Assembly: GCF_002305895.1 (NCBI RefSeq)
Contig: NZ_CP022203.1
Location: 6,358,001 to 6,422,000, forward strand
DNA: 64,000 nucleotides
Direction of reading: 5' to 3'
Source of the DNA: Corallococcus macrosporus DSM 14697
GTDB lineage: Bacteria; Myxococcota; Myxococcia; Myxococcales; Myxococcaceae
In this document: in pieces, positions 46,936 through 55,891 of the stretch
How the letters are laid out: each line of letters starts with the position of its first letter
Numbering within the stretch: the stretch's first letter is position 1
Notes under the pieces: generated by a model
The model's input: the letters and a program-made list of their open reading frames with translations, nothing else
The model's database searches: none
What the model was told of the DNA's origin: nothing
Position numbers and translations under genes: made by a program

Positions 46936-48302
46936 GGCTGCGCACCACCCTCGCCTGCGTCGCGCTGCTCGCGTCCGCGTCCGCCCAGGCCGCCGGCCGC
47001 CCCCGCTATGGCGGTGAGCTGCGCGTCGCCCATGATGGCCCGCCGGAAGTGGCCGAGCCCGCGCTCGCCGACACGCCCCTGGAAGCCACGCTGCTGGGCC
47101 TGCTGTCCCAGCCGGTGTGCCGGGCCACGCGGGACGGCGGCGTCGCGCCCGCGCTCGCCCAGGCGCTGGCGCGTCCCACGCCCCAGTCCCTGCGCCTCAC
47201 CCTGCCCGGCGCCGCGTCCGCCAACGCGCTCGCGCGCGCGTGGATGCGGCTGGCCAGCACCGAGGGCGCGTCCCCCTACCGGGCCCTCCTCCATCCGCTG
47301 CGCGGCGAGGCGCGGCAGCTCACGCCTCGGGGGGCCACGCTGGAGCTGACGCTGGCCTACCCCTGGCCGGACCTGGAGCGCGCGCTGTGCCACCCGGCGC
47401 TGGCGCCGCCCACCTCCGCCTCCGCCCTGGGGCCCTTCACCGCGGCGGGGCGCGGGGCCCTGGAGGCCCAGACGGCGTGGCCCCAGGGGCGCCCGTACCT
47501 GGACCGGCTGCTGCTCACCGCCACGGACCAGCGCGGCCTCTCCCGGCTGTGGTCCGCCCGCCAGGTCCAGGTGGAGCTGGGCGTCGCGTCGGAGACGGAC
47601 ACCACCGCCGGCACGCCGCTCTACGCCACCTTCCTGGCCTTCTCTCCCCGGCGGCTGCCACCGGACTTCCGGCAGGCCGTGGAGAGCGCCATCGACCGCG
47701 AGGACCTGACGCGCCTCTTCGTCCAGGCGCCCGCGCAGCCCATGCCGCACCTGCTGCCGCCGGCCCTGCTGGACGCGCCCGCGCGCCCCCGCCCCTCCGC
47801 GCCTCCGGCGAGGCCCGCGCGCACGGTGACGCTGCGCTACGACGCGTCGGTGGCGGACCAGCGCGCGGTGGCGGAGCGCATCCAGGTGAGGCTGCACGAG
47901 CGCGGCTACACCGTGGCGCTGGAGGCGCTCCCCCGCGCCGCCCTGCGCGCCCGCTGGGCCCAGGGTGACTTCGAGCTGATGCTGCACGCGCTGCTGCTGC
48001 CGCCCGTCCCCGGCCCCGCGCTGGCGGTGGTGCTGGACGCGGGCGGGCGCAAGGACTTGCTGGGCGTGGAGCTGCCCGTCATCGGCTCGCTCCCGTCCTC
48101 CGCGGCGCGAGACGCGCGGGCGAAGGAGCGGGCCCTGGCCCTGGCCGCGTCCGTGCCCCTGGTGCCCCTCTACGTGCAGGGGCTGGGAATGCGCTTCGCT
48201 CCGGAGGTGGGCGGGGTGATGATGGACGCGCAAGGCCTGCCCTGGCTGGACGGGCTGCACGTCCTGCCCACCGAGGGGACGGCCATGGGAGGACGTCCTT
48301 GA
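46932..48302 (+). CDS. peptide-type ABC substrate-binding protein (family 5), orphan
   Basis: 456 residues with signal peptide MRLRTTLACVALLASASAQA. The mature start RPRYGGELRVAHDGPPEVAEPAL and the segment FRQAVESAIDREDLTRLF, then LRYDASVADQRAVAERIQVRLHERGYTVALEALP, are typical of the family-5 (oligopeptide/nickel) binding proteins. It is shorter than usual (~530). No permease or ATPase gene is adjacent, so it may serve as a sensor rather than in uptake; the next gene is a histidine kinase 10 bases downstream. That link is inference. Confidence 0.82.
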   Translation: MRLRTTLACVALLASASAQAAGRPRYGGELRVAHDGPPEVAEPALADTPLEATLLGLLSQPVCRATRDGGVAPALAQALARPTPQSLRLTLPGAASANALARAWMRLASTEGASPYRALLHPLRGEARQLTPRGATLELTLAYPWPDLERALCHPALAPPTSASALGPFTAAGRGALEAQTAWPQGRPYLDRLLLTATDQRGLSRLWSARQVQVELGVASETDTTAGTPLYATFLAFSPRRLPPDFRQAVESAIDREDLTRLFVQAPAQPMPHLLPPALLDAPARPRPSAPPARPARTVTLRYDASVADQRAVAERIQVRLHERGYTVALEALPRAALRARWAQGDFELMLHALLLPPVPGPALAVVLDAGGRKDLLGVELPVIGSLPSSAARDARAKERALALAASVPLVPLYVQGLGMRFAPEVGGVMMDAQGLPWLDGLHVLPTEGTAMGGRP

Positions 48303-48312
48303 GGAGACCGGC

Positions 48313-49962
48313 ATGCGCTTGAGGACGCGGCTGGCGCTCGCCTTCGCCCTGCTGGCCCTGGTTCCGCTCGCCGTCGTGGTCCCCCCCACCCTCACCCGCT
48401 TGCGCGACACGCTGTCGCGCGAGCTGGACGCGCGCATGGAGGCGGCCACCGCGTCCGCGCAGGAGTCCTTGGAGCGCTCCGGCGCCACCGCCCGCCGCGC
48501 GGTGGAGGAGCTGGTGGACAGCACCATCATGGAGGACCTGGCCCGCGAGGCCCGCGAGCGCCCCACCCGCGCCATCCAGGCGGGCACCGCCGAGGGCCTG
48601 ATGAAGAGCCGGGGCCTGAGCGTGCTGGCGCTCTTCGACCGCGACGGCACGGTGCTCTCCTCCGGCCACCTGCCCGCGCGCCGGGGGGACCCGGACCCCG
48701 TCCTCTTCGCCGTCACCCAGCAGCAATCCCCCCGGCCGGTGCCGGTGCGCGTGGAGGTGCGCACGGCCTCCGGGCTCCGACAGCTCCCCGCGCTCGTCAC
48801 CGCGCGCCCGGTGGACTTCGGGGACCTGCGGCTGTGGGCCGTGGGCGGCGTGCTGCTCGATGAAGGCCTGGCGCAGCACCTGGCCCGGCTCACCCAGACG
48901 CAGGTGACGCTGCTGGCGGGTGACGCGGCCCTGGCCAGCGCGGGCACCGCCGAGCCGCCGACGGTGACGAAGTCGCTGCCGCTGGGAGAAGCGGCCACGG
49001 TGCGGTTCGTCTTCAGCCGCGCGGCCGCGCGCGAGGCGGAGCAGGGCGTCATGCGCGCCTTCCTCCTGCTGGCGGCACTCGGCGGCACCTTCGCGGTGCT
49101 GCTGGGCCTGCTGGTGTCGCGGTGGATGACGCGGCCGGTGGAGGCCCTCACCGAGGGCGCCCGGCGCGTGGCGGAGGGCGCGTTGGAGTCGCAGGTGACG
49201 GTGGAGGCCAGCGGCGAGGTGGGCGAGCTGGTGCGGACGTTCAACCGCATGACGTCCGAGCTCAAGGCCACCACCGAGCGGCTGATGGCCAGCGAGCGCA
49301 TCGCCGCGTGGCAGGAGGTGGCGCGGCGGCTGGCGCACGAAATCAAGAACCCGCTGACGCCCATCCGCATGTCGCTGGAGACGCTCCAGGCCGCGCAGGA
49401 GGCGAGGCACCCGCGCTTCCCGGACATGTTCAAGGAGAGCGCGGGCGTGGTGCTGGAAGAGGTGGACCGGCTGCGCCGCATCGTCGACGAGTTCAGCCAC
49501 TTCGCGCGGCTGCCCAAGCCCCAGCTCGCGCCCGTGGACCTGGGGGAGCTGGCCCAGAGCGTGCTGGCGCTGTACGCCACGCCGCCGCCCGGCATCCAGA
49601 TTCTGCCCACGCTCCAGACGGGCGTGCTGGCGCGGGCGGACCGGGACCAGCTCACCCAGGTGCTGGTGAACCTGGTGAAGAACGCCGAGGAGGCCATGGT
49701 GTCCAGCGGGGGCACCCTGCGCGTGCGCGTGCGCTCCACCGAAGCCGACGCCATCGTCGAGGTGGAGGACAGCGGCCCCGGCATCCCCCTGGAGCACCGC
49801 GCGCGCGTCTTCGAACCCTACTTCACCACCAAGGACGGCGGCACGGGCCTGGGGCTGGCCATCGCCGCGCGCATCCTCCAGGAGCACGGCGGCAAGCTGG
49901 AGGTGGGCGGAGCGCCCGGCCAGGGCGCGCGCTTCAGCCTGGTGCTGCCGCGCGCGGCGTGA
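48313..49962 (+). CDS. membrane sensor histidine kinase (NtrY/NtrB-like)
   Basis: 549 residues, GAGGAG before the ATG. One transmembrane helix at ~7-25, a ~210-residue periplasmic region, a second helix at ~238-262, HAMP (RWMTRPVEALTEGARRVAEGALES), a phospho-acceptor helix with LAHEIKNPLTPI, and an ATPase with NLVKNAEEA (N box), VEDSGPGIP (G1) and GGTGLGLAIA (G2). The NP after the His helix is typical of NtrB/NtrY kinases that pair with NtrC-type regulators. No regulator is adjacent; the one at 5.5 kb is a possible but unproven partner. It ends the PBP/FG-GAP/SBP run. Confidence 0.93.
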   Translation: MRLRTRLALAFALLALVPLAVVVPPTLTRLRDTLSRELDARMEAATASAQESLERSGATARRAVEELVDSTIMEDLAREARERPTRAIQAGTAEGLMKSRGLSVLALFDRDGTVLSSGHLPARRGDPDPVLFAVTQQQSPRPVPVRVEVRTASGLRQLPALVTARPVDFGDLRLWAVGGVLLDEGLAQHLARLTQTQVTLLAGDAALASAGTAEPPTVTKSLPLGEAATVRFVFSRAAAREAEQGVMRAFLLLAALGGTFAVLLGLLVSRWMTRPVEALTEGARRVAEGALESQVTVEASGEVGELVRTFNRMTSELKATTERLMASERIAAWQEVARRLAHEIKNPLTPIRMSLETLQAAQEARHPRFPDMFKESAGVVLEEVDRLRRIVDEFSHFARLPKPQLAPVDLGELAQSVLALYATPPPGIQILPTLQTGVLARADRDQLTQVLVNLVKNAEEAMVSSGGTLRVRVRSTEADAIVEVEDSGPGIPLEHRARVFEPYFTTKDGGTGLGLAIAARILQEHGGKLEVGGAPGQGARFSLVLPRAA

Positions 49963-50029
49963 CTCGGGCGCCGCGCTCCGCGAGGTCCACGAAGCGCTGA
50001 CGGACGGCATCCTGCTCGGCCCTGACGAA

Positions 50030-50063
50030 AAGGCCCGCGGTCTCCCAGGAGACCACGGGCCTT
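50030..50063 (-). terminator. strong hairpin terminator between convergent genes
   Basis: A 16-base stem with one mismatch and a 2-base loop, AAGGCCCGCGGTCTCC with its complement at 50048-50063. On the minus strand it is followed by TTTTCGTC, the form of an intrinsic terminator for the gene ending at 50100; it can also stop rightward transcription from the kinase gene. Confidence 0.8.
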
Positions 50064-50099
50064 CGACACTTCAGCGGCGGCCAGGGGCCGCGCGCGGCC

Positions 50100-52223
50100 T
50101 CAGTCCTTGACGGGGGTGGCCTTGAGGGCCGCCTTGCCTTCCTTCACGTAGACCTGGAAGCGCACCGTCTTGCACGCGTACTTCTGGACGAGCTGCTCCT
50201 TGTTCTTGCGGAGCTTCTGCACGAACTTGTCGTACGTCAGGCCGTCCGCCGCCTCGCCACACCGCTCGCGGGTGGTGAGGAACTCACGGAAGACCTCCTG
50301 GAAGTGCTGCTCGTCGGTGAGCGCCACCGCGGAGTTGCCCGCGCCCGGCAGCGGAATCGCGGCCTGCGCGGCGGGACGCGGCGGAGGCATGGGGATGGCG
50401 TCCGACGTCGGCGGCCGCGCGCTCGCCTGGAGCAGCTCGCGCGGAATCGCCGCCACGCGCGTCGTCTCCGGGCTGTCCGGGGCCGCCTGCGAGGCCGCCA
50501 GCGCGAAGGGGTCCGCCGCCTGCTGGAGCGAGTACGCCGCCGTGGGCTGGTCCTCGAAGGCGAACGCGCCCCGGCGTGGCGCCGCGGGCGACAGCGGCTC
50601 GGGCCCACCCGAGGCCTCCGGGGCCGACTCGAACGGCATCGCCCCCATGGGCGCGGGCGGCTGCTGCGGCGGCGCGGGGAACGGGAACGCCTCCGCCGAA
50701 CCAAACGGGTCCGCGGCGGGCGCGGGCGGCGGGGGCGCGAAGGCGAACGCGTCCGCCGCCGGAGCAGGCGCGGGAGGCGGAGCCGGCGGAGCGAAGGCGA
50801 ACGGGTCGCCCACGGGCGCCTGCGCGGGAGGCGACAGCGCGAACGGATCGCCCGTCGGAGGCGGCGCCTGCTGCGCGAACGGGTCCGCGGCGGGCGCGGG
50901 CGCCGGAGGCGCGAAGGCGAACGGGTCCGCCGCCGGAGCGGGCGCCGGCGCCGGGGGCGCGAAGGCGAACGGGTCCGCCGCGGGCGCAGCCGCCGGAGCG
51001 ACAGGCGGCGGGGCGAAGGCGAACGGGTCCGCCGCCGGAGCGGGCGCGGGCGCCGGTGCGGCCGGCGCGAAGGCGAACGGGTCGGCGGCGGGCGTGGGCG
51101 CCGCGGCGGGCGCCGGGGCCTGGGCCGTGGCGGCGGGCGCGGGCGCCGAGGCCATGGCGGACGACAGGCTCAGCGTGTCCGAGCTGCTGCTGGACGCCTC
51201 CTCCGAGCCCTCCGACTTGCGGCCGGAGCCCATCATCAGCGTCCACACCAGGCTCAGGCCCAGGAGGCCCGCCAGGGCGAACAGCGCGTTCTGCTGGTAC
51301 GCGGCCAGCGCGCCCAGCACCGGCTCCGTGCTGGCGATGGCGAGCACCTCCACCGGCGTGCCGGAAACCGCCCGGCGCGCGCCCACCATCAGCGGCGCGT
51401 TCCCGCCCAGCGGGTCATCCTGGGTGAAGACGGGCAGCGCCACCGGGCCCAGCGCCAGCAGCTTGCCGGTGCTCAGCACCACGCCGGACGCCTCCGCGGC
51501 GACCTTCGCCAGCGAGCCCTCCGCCAGCAGCTTCTGCGGACCGGCCACCCCCGCCAGCGCGTCCCCCTTCACCAGCGCCAGCGCCGCCGTGCCCGACGCC
51601 TGGACGGCGGCCTCCAGCGCGCCTTCGTCCAGCAGCGGCGCGCCCAGCACCAGCGTCACCGCGGGCGCCCCGGCGTCCCACGACAGCGGCACCGCGGCGA
51701 ACGCATGCGGCGCGCCAAAGGCCTCCGCCACGCTGGCCCCCGTCTTGACGAGGCCCGCCACGTCCAGCTTCGCCGCGTCCGAGGACGGCTCGGCGCCGGC
51801 CACCGCGTGGAACTGCGCGTCCGGGGTGGCCACGGCCACCACGGCGCCCTTGAGCTCCTGGGGAATCACGGCCTCCACGGCGCTGCGCACCGCGGCGAAG
51901 CGCTCGGCGGTGAAGGCGCGCGCGGCGGCGGCCTCCGCCTCGGCGCGCTCCCGCTCCCGCTGATTGCGGGGCGCGGGCTGCGCGGGAAGCGGCGGGACAG
52001 CGGCGGCCACCACCTCCGGCAGGGCCGCGAGCTTCAGCGCCAGTGACTGCACTTCGGCACGACGTGCATCCACGCGGCGCGCCACCTCGGCTGCGCCCGC
52101 GGAGGCCTGGGCCGACGCTCCGGCGACGGCGCGCTCGCGCAGCGGTCCCGAAAGCATCGGCAGGTGAGCAACGCCCAGTCCGATGACCAGGAATGCGAAG
52201 ACGAGGAACTTGAGGCGGACCAT
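50100..52223 (-). CDS. Pro/Ala-repeat membrane protein (MXAN_5187-like)
   Basis: 707 residues. Two membrane helices (~5-22 and ~322-345) bracket a ~300-residue extracytoplasmic region that may be a cache-type sensor. The cytoplasmic part has a long Pro/Ala-rich tract with about ten copies of a (A)ADPFAFAPP-like unit, and ends in a compact charged domain (EQHFQEVFREFLTTRERCGE to KEGKAALKATPVKD). Tail and layout resemble a myxobacterial family I recall under the locus name MXAN_5187; that match is unchecked. ATG at 52223 has AAAGGAC upstream. The repeats may make a flexible tether. Function unknown. Confidence 0.78.
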   Translation of the reverse strand: MVRLKFLVFAFLVIGLGVAHLPMLSGPLRERAVAGASAQASAGAAEVARRVDARRAEVQSLALKLAALPEVVAAAVPPLPAQPAPRNQRERERAEAEAAAARAFTAERFAAVRSAVEAVIPQELKGAVVAVATPDAQFHAVAGAEPSSDAAKLDVAGLVKTGASVAEAFGAPHAFAAVPLSWDAGAPAVTLVLGAPLLDEGALEAAVQASGTAALALVKGDALAGVAGPQKLLAEGSLAKVAAEASGVVLSTGKLLALGPVALPVFTQDDPLGGNAPLMVGARRAVSGTPVEVLAIASTEPVLGALAAYQQNALFALAGLLGLSLVWTLMMGSGRKSEGSEEASSSSSDTLSLSSAMASAPAPAATAQAPAPAAAPTPAADPFAFAPAAPAPAPAPAADPFAFAPPPVAPAAAPAADPFAFAPPAPAPAPAADPFAFAPPAPAPAADPFAQQAPPPTGDPFALSPPAQAPVGDPFAFAPPAPPPAPAPAADAFAFAPPPPAPAADPFGSAEAFPFPAPPQQPPAPMGAMPFESAPEASGGPEPLSPAAPRRGAFAFEDQPTAAYSLQQAADPFALAASQAAPDSPETTRVAAIPRELLQASARPPTSDAIPMPPPRPAAQAAIPLPGAGNSAVALTDEQHFQEVFREFLTTRERCGEAADGLTYDKFVQKLRKNKEQLVQKYACKTVRFQVYVKEGKAALKATPVKD
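50690..51095 (-). repeat. degenerate tandem repeats coding PFAFAPP units
   Basis: About ten imperfect copies of a ~27-60 base unit whose core encodes DPFAFAPP, separated by Ala/Pro-rich spacers. It lies within the coding sequence and is not a CRISPR array, because spacers share the same composition and frame. Confidence 0.7.
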
Positions 52224-52310
52224 CGCCGTCCTTTTAGCCCGAGGTTGAAGGGTTCCGCTTATAGCGTTCACCGTTCGGCCCCAGCAAGATTCGGGCACTG
52301 GACATGACGA

Positions 52311-52346
52311 GCCCGGCCGCCAGGTGTACGACCTGGGAGGCCGGGC
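52311..52346 (-). terminator. hairpin after hibernation factor gene
   Basis: Interrupted stem GCCCGGCC + CCAGGT pairing with ACCTGG + GGCCGGGC around a 5-base loop, 22 bases beyond the hpf stop. No clear U-run on the minus strand; terminator by position. Confidence 0.45.
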
Positions 52347-52367
52347 CCGTGCCGCCGCTTTCCGCGA

Positions 52368-52727
52368 TTAGTAGGTGGGAACGTCGGCCGCCACGTCCTG
52401 GGGCAGGCCGTTGGTATGCACATCGCGCCGCTTCTCCAGCAGGCGCTTGAGGCTCTTCTCCAGCCGGTCACGCGACGCGTCGATGGCGGGGAACAGCGAA
52501 TCCGCCGTCTCCGTCACGTGCACGGAGGAGAGTCCGGGCAGACGCACCGTCACCCGGCACTCCTTGTCCACGCCGCCCTTGGGCCCATTGGTGTCCACCA
52601 GCGAGATGTCGATTTCCGCCGCCTCGTCATCCGCGAACCGTTCGATATGGCGCACCAGGTGTTCGTCGACATACGACTTGAGAGCATCCGACAGGTCCAG
52701 GTGCACTCCACGCAGCAACACCTTCAT
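52368..52727 (-). CDS. hpf: ribosome hibernation promoting factor (short HPF/RaiA family)
   Basis: 119 residues with GGAGGAAATGCC before the ATG. The S30AE fold pattern is clear: VLLRGVHLDLSDALKSYVDEHLVRHIERF, then CRVTVRLPGL, then TADSLFPAIDASRDRLEKSLKRLLEK. It binds the 30S decoding site and silences ribosomes in stationary phase. It lacks the C-terminal dimerisation domain of long HPF, so it is the short type. Divergent from the response regulator gene. Confidence 0.92.
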   Translation of the reverse strand: MKVLLRGVHLDLSDALKSYVDEHLVRHIERFADDEAAEIDISLVDTNGPKGGVDKECRVTVRLPGLSSVHVTETADSLFPAIDASRDRLEKSLKRLLEKRRDVHTNGLPQDVAADVPTY

Positions 52728-52897
52728 GGCATTTCCTCCGGACCCAAACATGGGCAGCCTGACGCCCGGTGGTGAGCCACCCCCCACCCATGAATGAAGG
52801 TTTCGTGCCGCTCCCCTGCTCTCCGGGCGGGAGGCCGGCGGAGCGCTCGCGGCGGGACCGGGACGAATCGTCACCGCCGCGTGGGTTTCCCCAAGGC

Positions 52898-53260
52898 ATG
52901 GGCGACGAGCGAATCAAGGTCTTGCTGGTCGAGGACGACGGGGACAGCCGGGAGCTGCTGGCGGAGCTGCTGGAGTCGGAGTTCGACGTGAAGACCGCCA
53001 CGGACGGAGTGGCCGGCCTGAAGGCCTTCGAGGCCGAGCACCCCGACGTGGTGGTGACGGACGAATCCCTTCCCGGAATGAACGGCACCGAGCTCGCGCA
53101 GAAGGTGAAGGAGCGCGAGCCGCGCGCCCGCGTCATCCTCGTGTCGGGCTACACGCAGGTGCAAGGCTCCGAACACTGTGACGTGGTGCTGCGCAAGCCC
53201 ATTGACGTGGAGCGCCTCAGCGCCGCGGTGGGCAGGCTCGGTGACGAAGCGCGCCACTGA
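52898..53260 (+). CDS. single-domain response regulator
   Basis: 120 residues: VLLVEDDGDSRELLAELL (acidic pair), VVVTDESLPGMNG (phospho-acceptor Asp), VILVSGYT and LRKPID (Lys). There is no output domain, so it is a CheY-type relay. The ATG at 52898 is chosen because the receiver fold begins at once; the frame is open further upstream, but with Pro/Arg-rich residues that do not look like a receiver. Its kinase is not adjacent. Confidence 0.88.
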   Translation: MGDERIKVLLVEDDGDSRELLAELLESEFDVKTATDGVAGLKAFEAEHPDVVVTDESLPGMNGTELAQKVKEREPRARVILVSGYTQVQGSEHCDVVLRKPIDVERLSAAVGRLGDEARH

Positions 53261-53343
53261 ACGAAGTGACGGGCCCCGGGTGCCGTCGGCGGAGGCCAGA
53301 CCTACTATTTCCCTCCAGACACCCACGGGCTGGAGGGACGGCA

Positions 53344-53790
53344 ATGAAATACTGCGCCAGGTGCGGCTCCGAGTATCAGGACAGCGTCCAGCAGTGCGCT
53401 GACTGCCCAGGCAACCCGCTCCTCGTGAGCGCGGAGGAGATGCGCAGCAGGGGGCTGCCCCTGCCGCATGAGCTGGATACGCGCGTGTTCGTGCGCGCCG
53501 GCTCGGCGGAGGACCCCTTCACCGCCGAGGTCTACACCCAGCTCCTCCAGGACGCGAACATCCCCGTGCTGGTGCGCGCCGGGCGCTCGGGCGTCGTGGA
53601 CAAGCTGACCACCGGCAACGTGCTGCCCTGGTGGGAGATTCACGTGCCGGCCGAGCAGCAGGTGCGCGCCGCGACGCTGCTGGAGCAGGAGCGGCTGCGC
53701 GAGCTGGCCACCAACGACGAAGCCGCCGCCGCGGCCGAAGCCGAGGAGCGGGAGACCGAGCCGCCCGCCGCGCCGCCGCCCGCGCCCTGA
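53344..53790 (+). CDS. zinc-ribbon protein with DUF2007-like domain
   Basis: 148 residues, GGAGGGAC before the ATG. An N-terminal zinc ribbon MKYCARCGSEYQDSVQQCADCPGN has two CxxC pairs. It is followed by a signal-transduction-like alpha/beta domain (EVYTQLLQDANIPVLVRAG to WEIHVPAEQQVRAATLLEQ) resembling DUF2007, and an acidic Ala/Glu/Pro tail. The role is unknown; the family is thought to bind a partner or small ligand. Convergent with the DUF1460 gene. Confidence 0.8.
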   Translation: MKYCARCGSEYQDSVQQCADCPGNPLLVSAEEMRSRGLPLPHELDTRVFVRAGSAEDPFTAEVYTQLLQDANIPVLVRAGRSGVVDKLTTGNVLPWWEIHVPAEQQVRAATLLEQERLRELATNDEAAAAAEAEERETEPPAAPPPAP

Positions 53791-53797
53791 GCGGACC

Positions 53798-54763
53798 TCA
53801 GGGGACCGGGCGCATCACCGAGCCGCCGCTGGCCACGTCGGGCCGGCGCGGCTCGAAGAGGCTGACGCCCGTCACCTTCCACTTCGAATAGCGCCCGTTG
53901 CGGGCGAGGAACGTCTCCAGGTCCTCGTCCACCACGCGGTTGTAGCCGCCCCGGGACGCGTGGCGCAGGTACGTGCGCTTCTTGCGCTGCACCACGAAGC
54001 CCAGGTGGGTGATGCGCGTGGCCTTCAGCGGCAGGTCCTCCCGGAGCACCACCAGGATGGTGCCCGAGGGGATGTCGCGCGCGTGCGCCATCACCCGGTC
54101 CAGGGGCAGCATGTTCAGCGAGTACGTGCCCACCGCCTGCTGCGCCTTGGGCAGGCCCAGCGCCTGCGACGAGCGCGACTGCCAGGTGAGCTTCGTCAGG
54201 GACTTCGTGACGGTCACCGCGTCCCCGCCCCCGTAGCGCCGCGTCACGTCCGCCAGGAAGCCCTTGCGGATGTTGTTGGGCAGCCACTGGGCCTCCATCA
54301 GGTGGTTGCGGTCCTCGTAGGTGGGCGCGCTCGCGTAGCGGATGTGCTCCAACAGCGGCGCCACCTCCTCCTCGCGGCTCGCCAGGCTCAGCGCCAGCGA
54401 CTGCTCCACGAAGGTGAGGCAGTCCACCGCGTCCAGCCGGAAGGTGGGGTCGGGGTCCACGCCGTGGCCCTCCCCCAGCGGCGACAGGACGTAGGGCGTG
54501 TTGAGGAAGCGCCCGCTCATCCGCAGCAGGCGCCCGGCGAGCGGCGCGCCCGCGTCCTCGGCCACGAGCGCGGCGCGCTGCTCCGCGCTGAGCCCCTCCC
54601 AGCCATTGGGCTTCACCGGCCGGGCCGTGGCGAGCTGCTTGGACGCCCCCGGTGCTTCGAGCAGCGCCTCCGCGCCGGGGCGGGCGTCCCCCTCCCTGGC
54701 GGGAGCGGGGGCCACGGGCGCCTGCGACAGCAGGGCCGCGGCCAGGACCGCGACGCCCTTCAT
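53798..54763 (-). CDS. DUF1460 amidase-like secreted protein
   Basis: 321 residues. An N-terminal hydrophobic stretch (MKGVAVLAAALLSQAPVAPA) is a signal peptide. The NlpC/P60-like core shows FLNTPYVLSPLGEG, then the nucleophile Cys in LDAVDCLTFVEQSLAL and the His in RITHLGFVVQ, with HASRGGYNRVVDEDLETFL near the end. Related proteins are N-acetylmuramyl-L-alanine amidase-like enzymes that act on peptidoglycan fragments. The ATG overlaps the stop of the HEAT-repeat gene (ATGA), so the two are coupled. Confidence 0.85.
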   Translation of the reverse strand: MKGVAVLAAALLSQAPVAPAPAREGDARPGAEALLEAPGASKQLATARPVKPNGWEGLSAEQRAALVAEDAGAPLAGRLLRMSGRFLNTPYVLSPLGEGHGVDPDPTFRLDAVDCLTFVEQSLALSLASREEEVAPLLEHIRYASAPTYEDRNHLMEAQWLPNNIRKGFLADVTRRYGGGDAVTVTKSLTKLTWQSRSSQALGLPKAQQAVGTYSLNMLPLDRVMAHARDIPSGTILVVLREDLPLKATRITHLGFVVQRKKRTYLRHASRGGYNRVVDEDLETFLARNGRYSKWKVTGVSLFEPRRPDVASGGSVMRPVP

Positions 54764-55773
54764 TGCGCGACACCCGCCTTGCGCAGGATGGCCTTGCGCC
54801 GGTCGTCCCGGAGCTGGAGCGTCTCCAGCTCCCGCTCGTACGCGAGCTTCTCGTCGGATTGGGCGTTCCACGACGCCAGCACCAGCCACTCCAGCATCGA
54901 CGCGTCCCCGCCCTCGTGGAGGATGCGGGCGGCGGAGGCGGCCAGCGCGCGGTCCTTGTCCTCCAGCAGCGGCTTGAGCGCGGGCGCGGCCTTCTTCGCG
55001 CTGACGCCCTCGTAGAGCTCCAGCCCCTGCCTGCGCACGAAGCGGTCCTCCGAGCCGAGCAGCTTGCCCGCGAAGGCGAAGCCCTCCGGCGAGCCCAGCC
55101 GGCACAGGCCACGCGCGGCGGCGAAGCGGGTGCTCTCCGAATCACTGGCGAGGAACTCCTTCAGGGCCGGAGCTTGCCTGGCGTCCCCGGCCTCGCCCAC
55201 CGCGGCGAGCATGGCCGCGCGCACCTCCAGCTCCGGCTCCGTCCTGGCGGCCTTCACCAGCACGGCCCCCATCTTCCGGTTGCGCGAGGCCCCCAGGGCC
55301 CGCGCCGCCTCGCGGCGCACGCCGCTGCTCTTGTCCTGCAGCAGGGGCACCACCACCTGCGTGAGGCGGCTGTGGAGCCTCGCCAGTCCCTGCGCGGCGT
55401 ACATGCGGACGGCGCTGTCCTCGTCCGACGCCAGCCCCGCCAGGGTCGGCTCGGCGGCGCGGGTGCCCAGCCCCGCCAGCACCGCGGTGAGGTTGCGGCG
55501 CAGCCGCTCCTCGTGGACGGTGCGCAGCGTGGAGGCAAGCTCCCGGGCCGCGTAGGCCTCCTCGCGCAGGTAGCGCAGGCGGGAGACGGCGGCGGGGACG
55601 GCGCCCCCCTCCACCACGGCCTGGATGACCGCGTCCGTGTCCGCGCGCCGGGACGTCCGCTTGGCGGCGGCCGCGGGCCCGGACAGGGCGGCCCAGGGGA
55701 GGAGCAGCGACAGGAGGAGGACAAGTCGGGCGGACGAAGACACGGGCCCCGACGATGGCAAGGGCCGCGCCAT
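54760..55773 (-). CDS. secreted HEAT-repeat protein
   Basis: 337 residues. Signal sequence RLVLLLSLLLPWAALSGPAAA, then about eight HEAT-type helical pairs, e.g. DEDSAVRMYAAQGLARLHS, KSSGVRREAARALGAS and SESTRFAAARGLCRLGS. HEAT solenoids bind partners and have no catalysis. It is coupled to the DUF1460 amidase-like gene, so may recruit or regulate that enzyme in the periplasm. That role is inference. Confidence 0.85.
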   Translation of the reverse strand: MARPLPSSGPVSSSARLVLLLSLLLPWAALSGPAAAAKRTSRRADTDAVIQAVVEGGAVPAAVSRLRYLREEAYAARELASTLRTVHEERLRRNLTAVLAGLGTRAAEPTLAGLASDEDSAVRMYAAQGLARLHSRLTQVVVPLLQDKSSGVRREAARALGASRNRKMGAVLVKAARTEPELEVRAAMLAAVGEAGDARQAPALKEFLASDSESTRFAAARGLCRLGSPEGFAFAGKLLGSEDRFVRRQGLELYEGVSAKKAAPALKPLLEDKDRALAASAARILHEGGDASMLEWLVLASWNAQSDEKLAYERELETLQLRDDRRKAILRKAGVAQ

Positions 55774-55891
55774 CCGTCAAAGCCCCACCACATCCCCCGC
55801 CCCCTGGCCTGCACGTCTGCCCGATTCTTGACCCTCCAGGGTGCGATTGATACGACCGTCAGGTTTCACCCCTCTCTCAAGGCGCCACCCC

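Noticed and set aside
46608-49784. 1058-codon minus frame over the FG-GAP, SBP and kinase genes
   Set aside because: It is antisense to three well-supported genes and has Ser/Arg/Ala-rich composition with no domain.
50690-51095. Possible CRISPR-like array
   Set aside because: The repeats are in frame, degenerate and code for PFAFAPP; spacers are not unique, and no cas gene is near.
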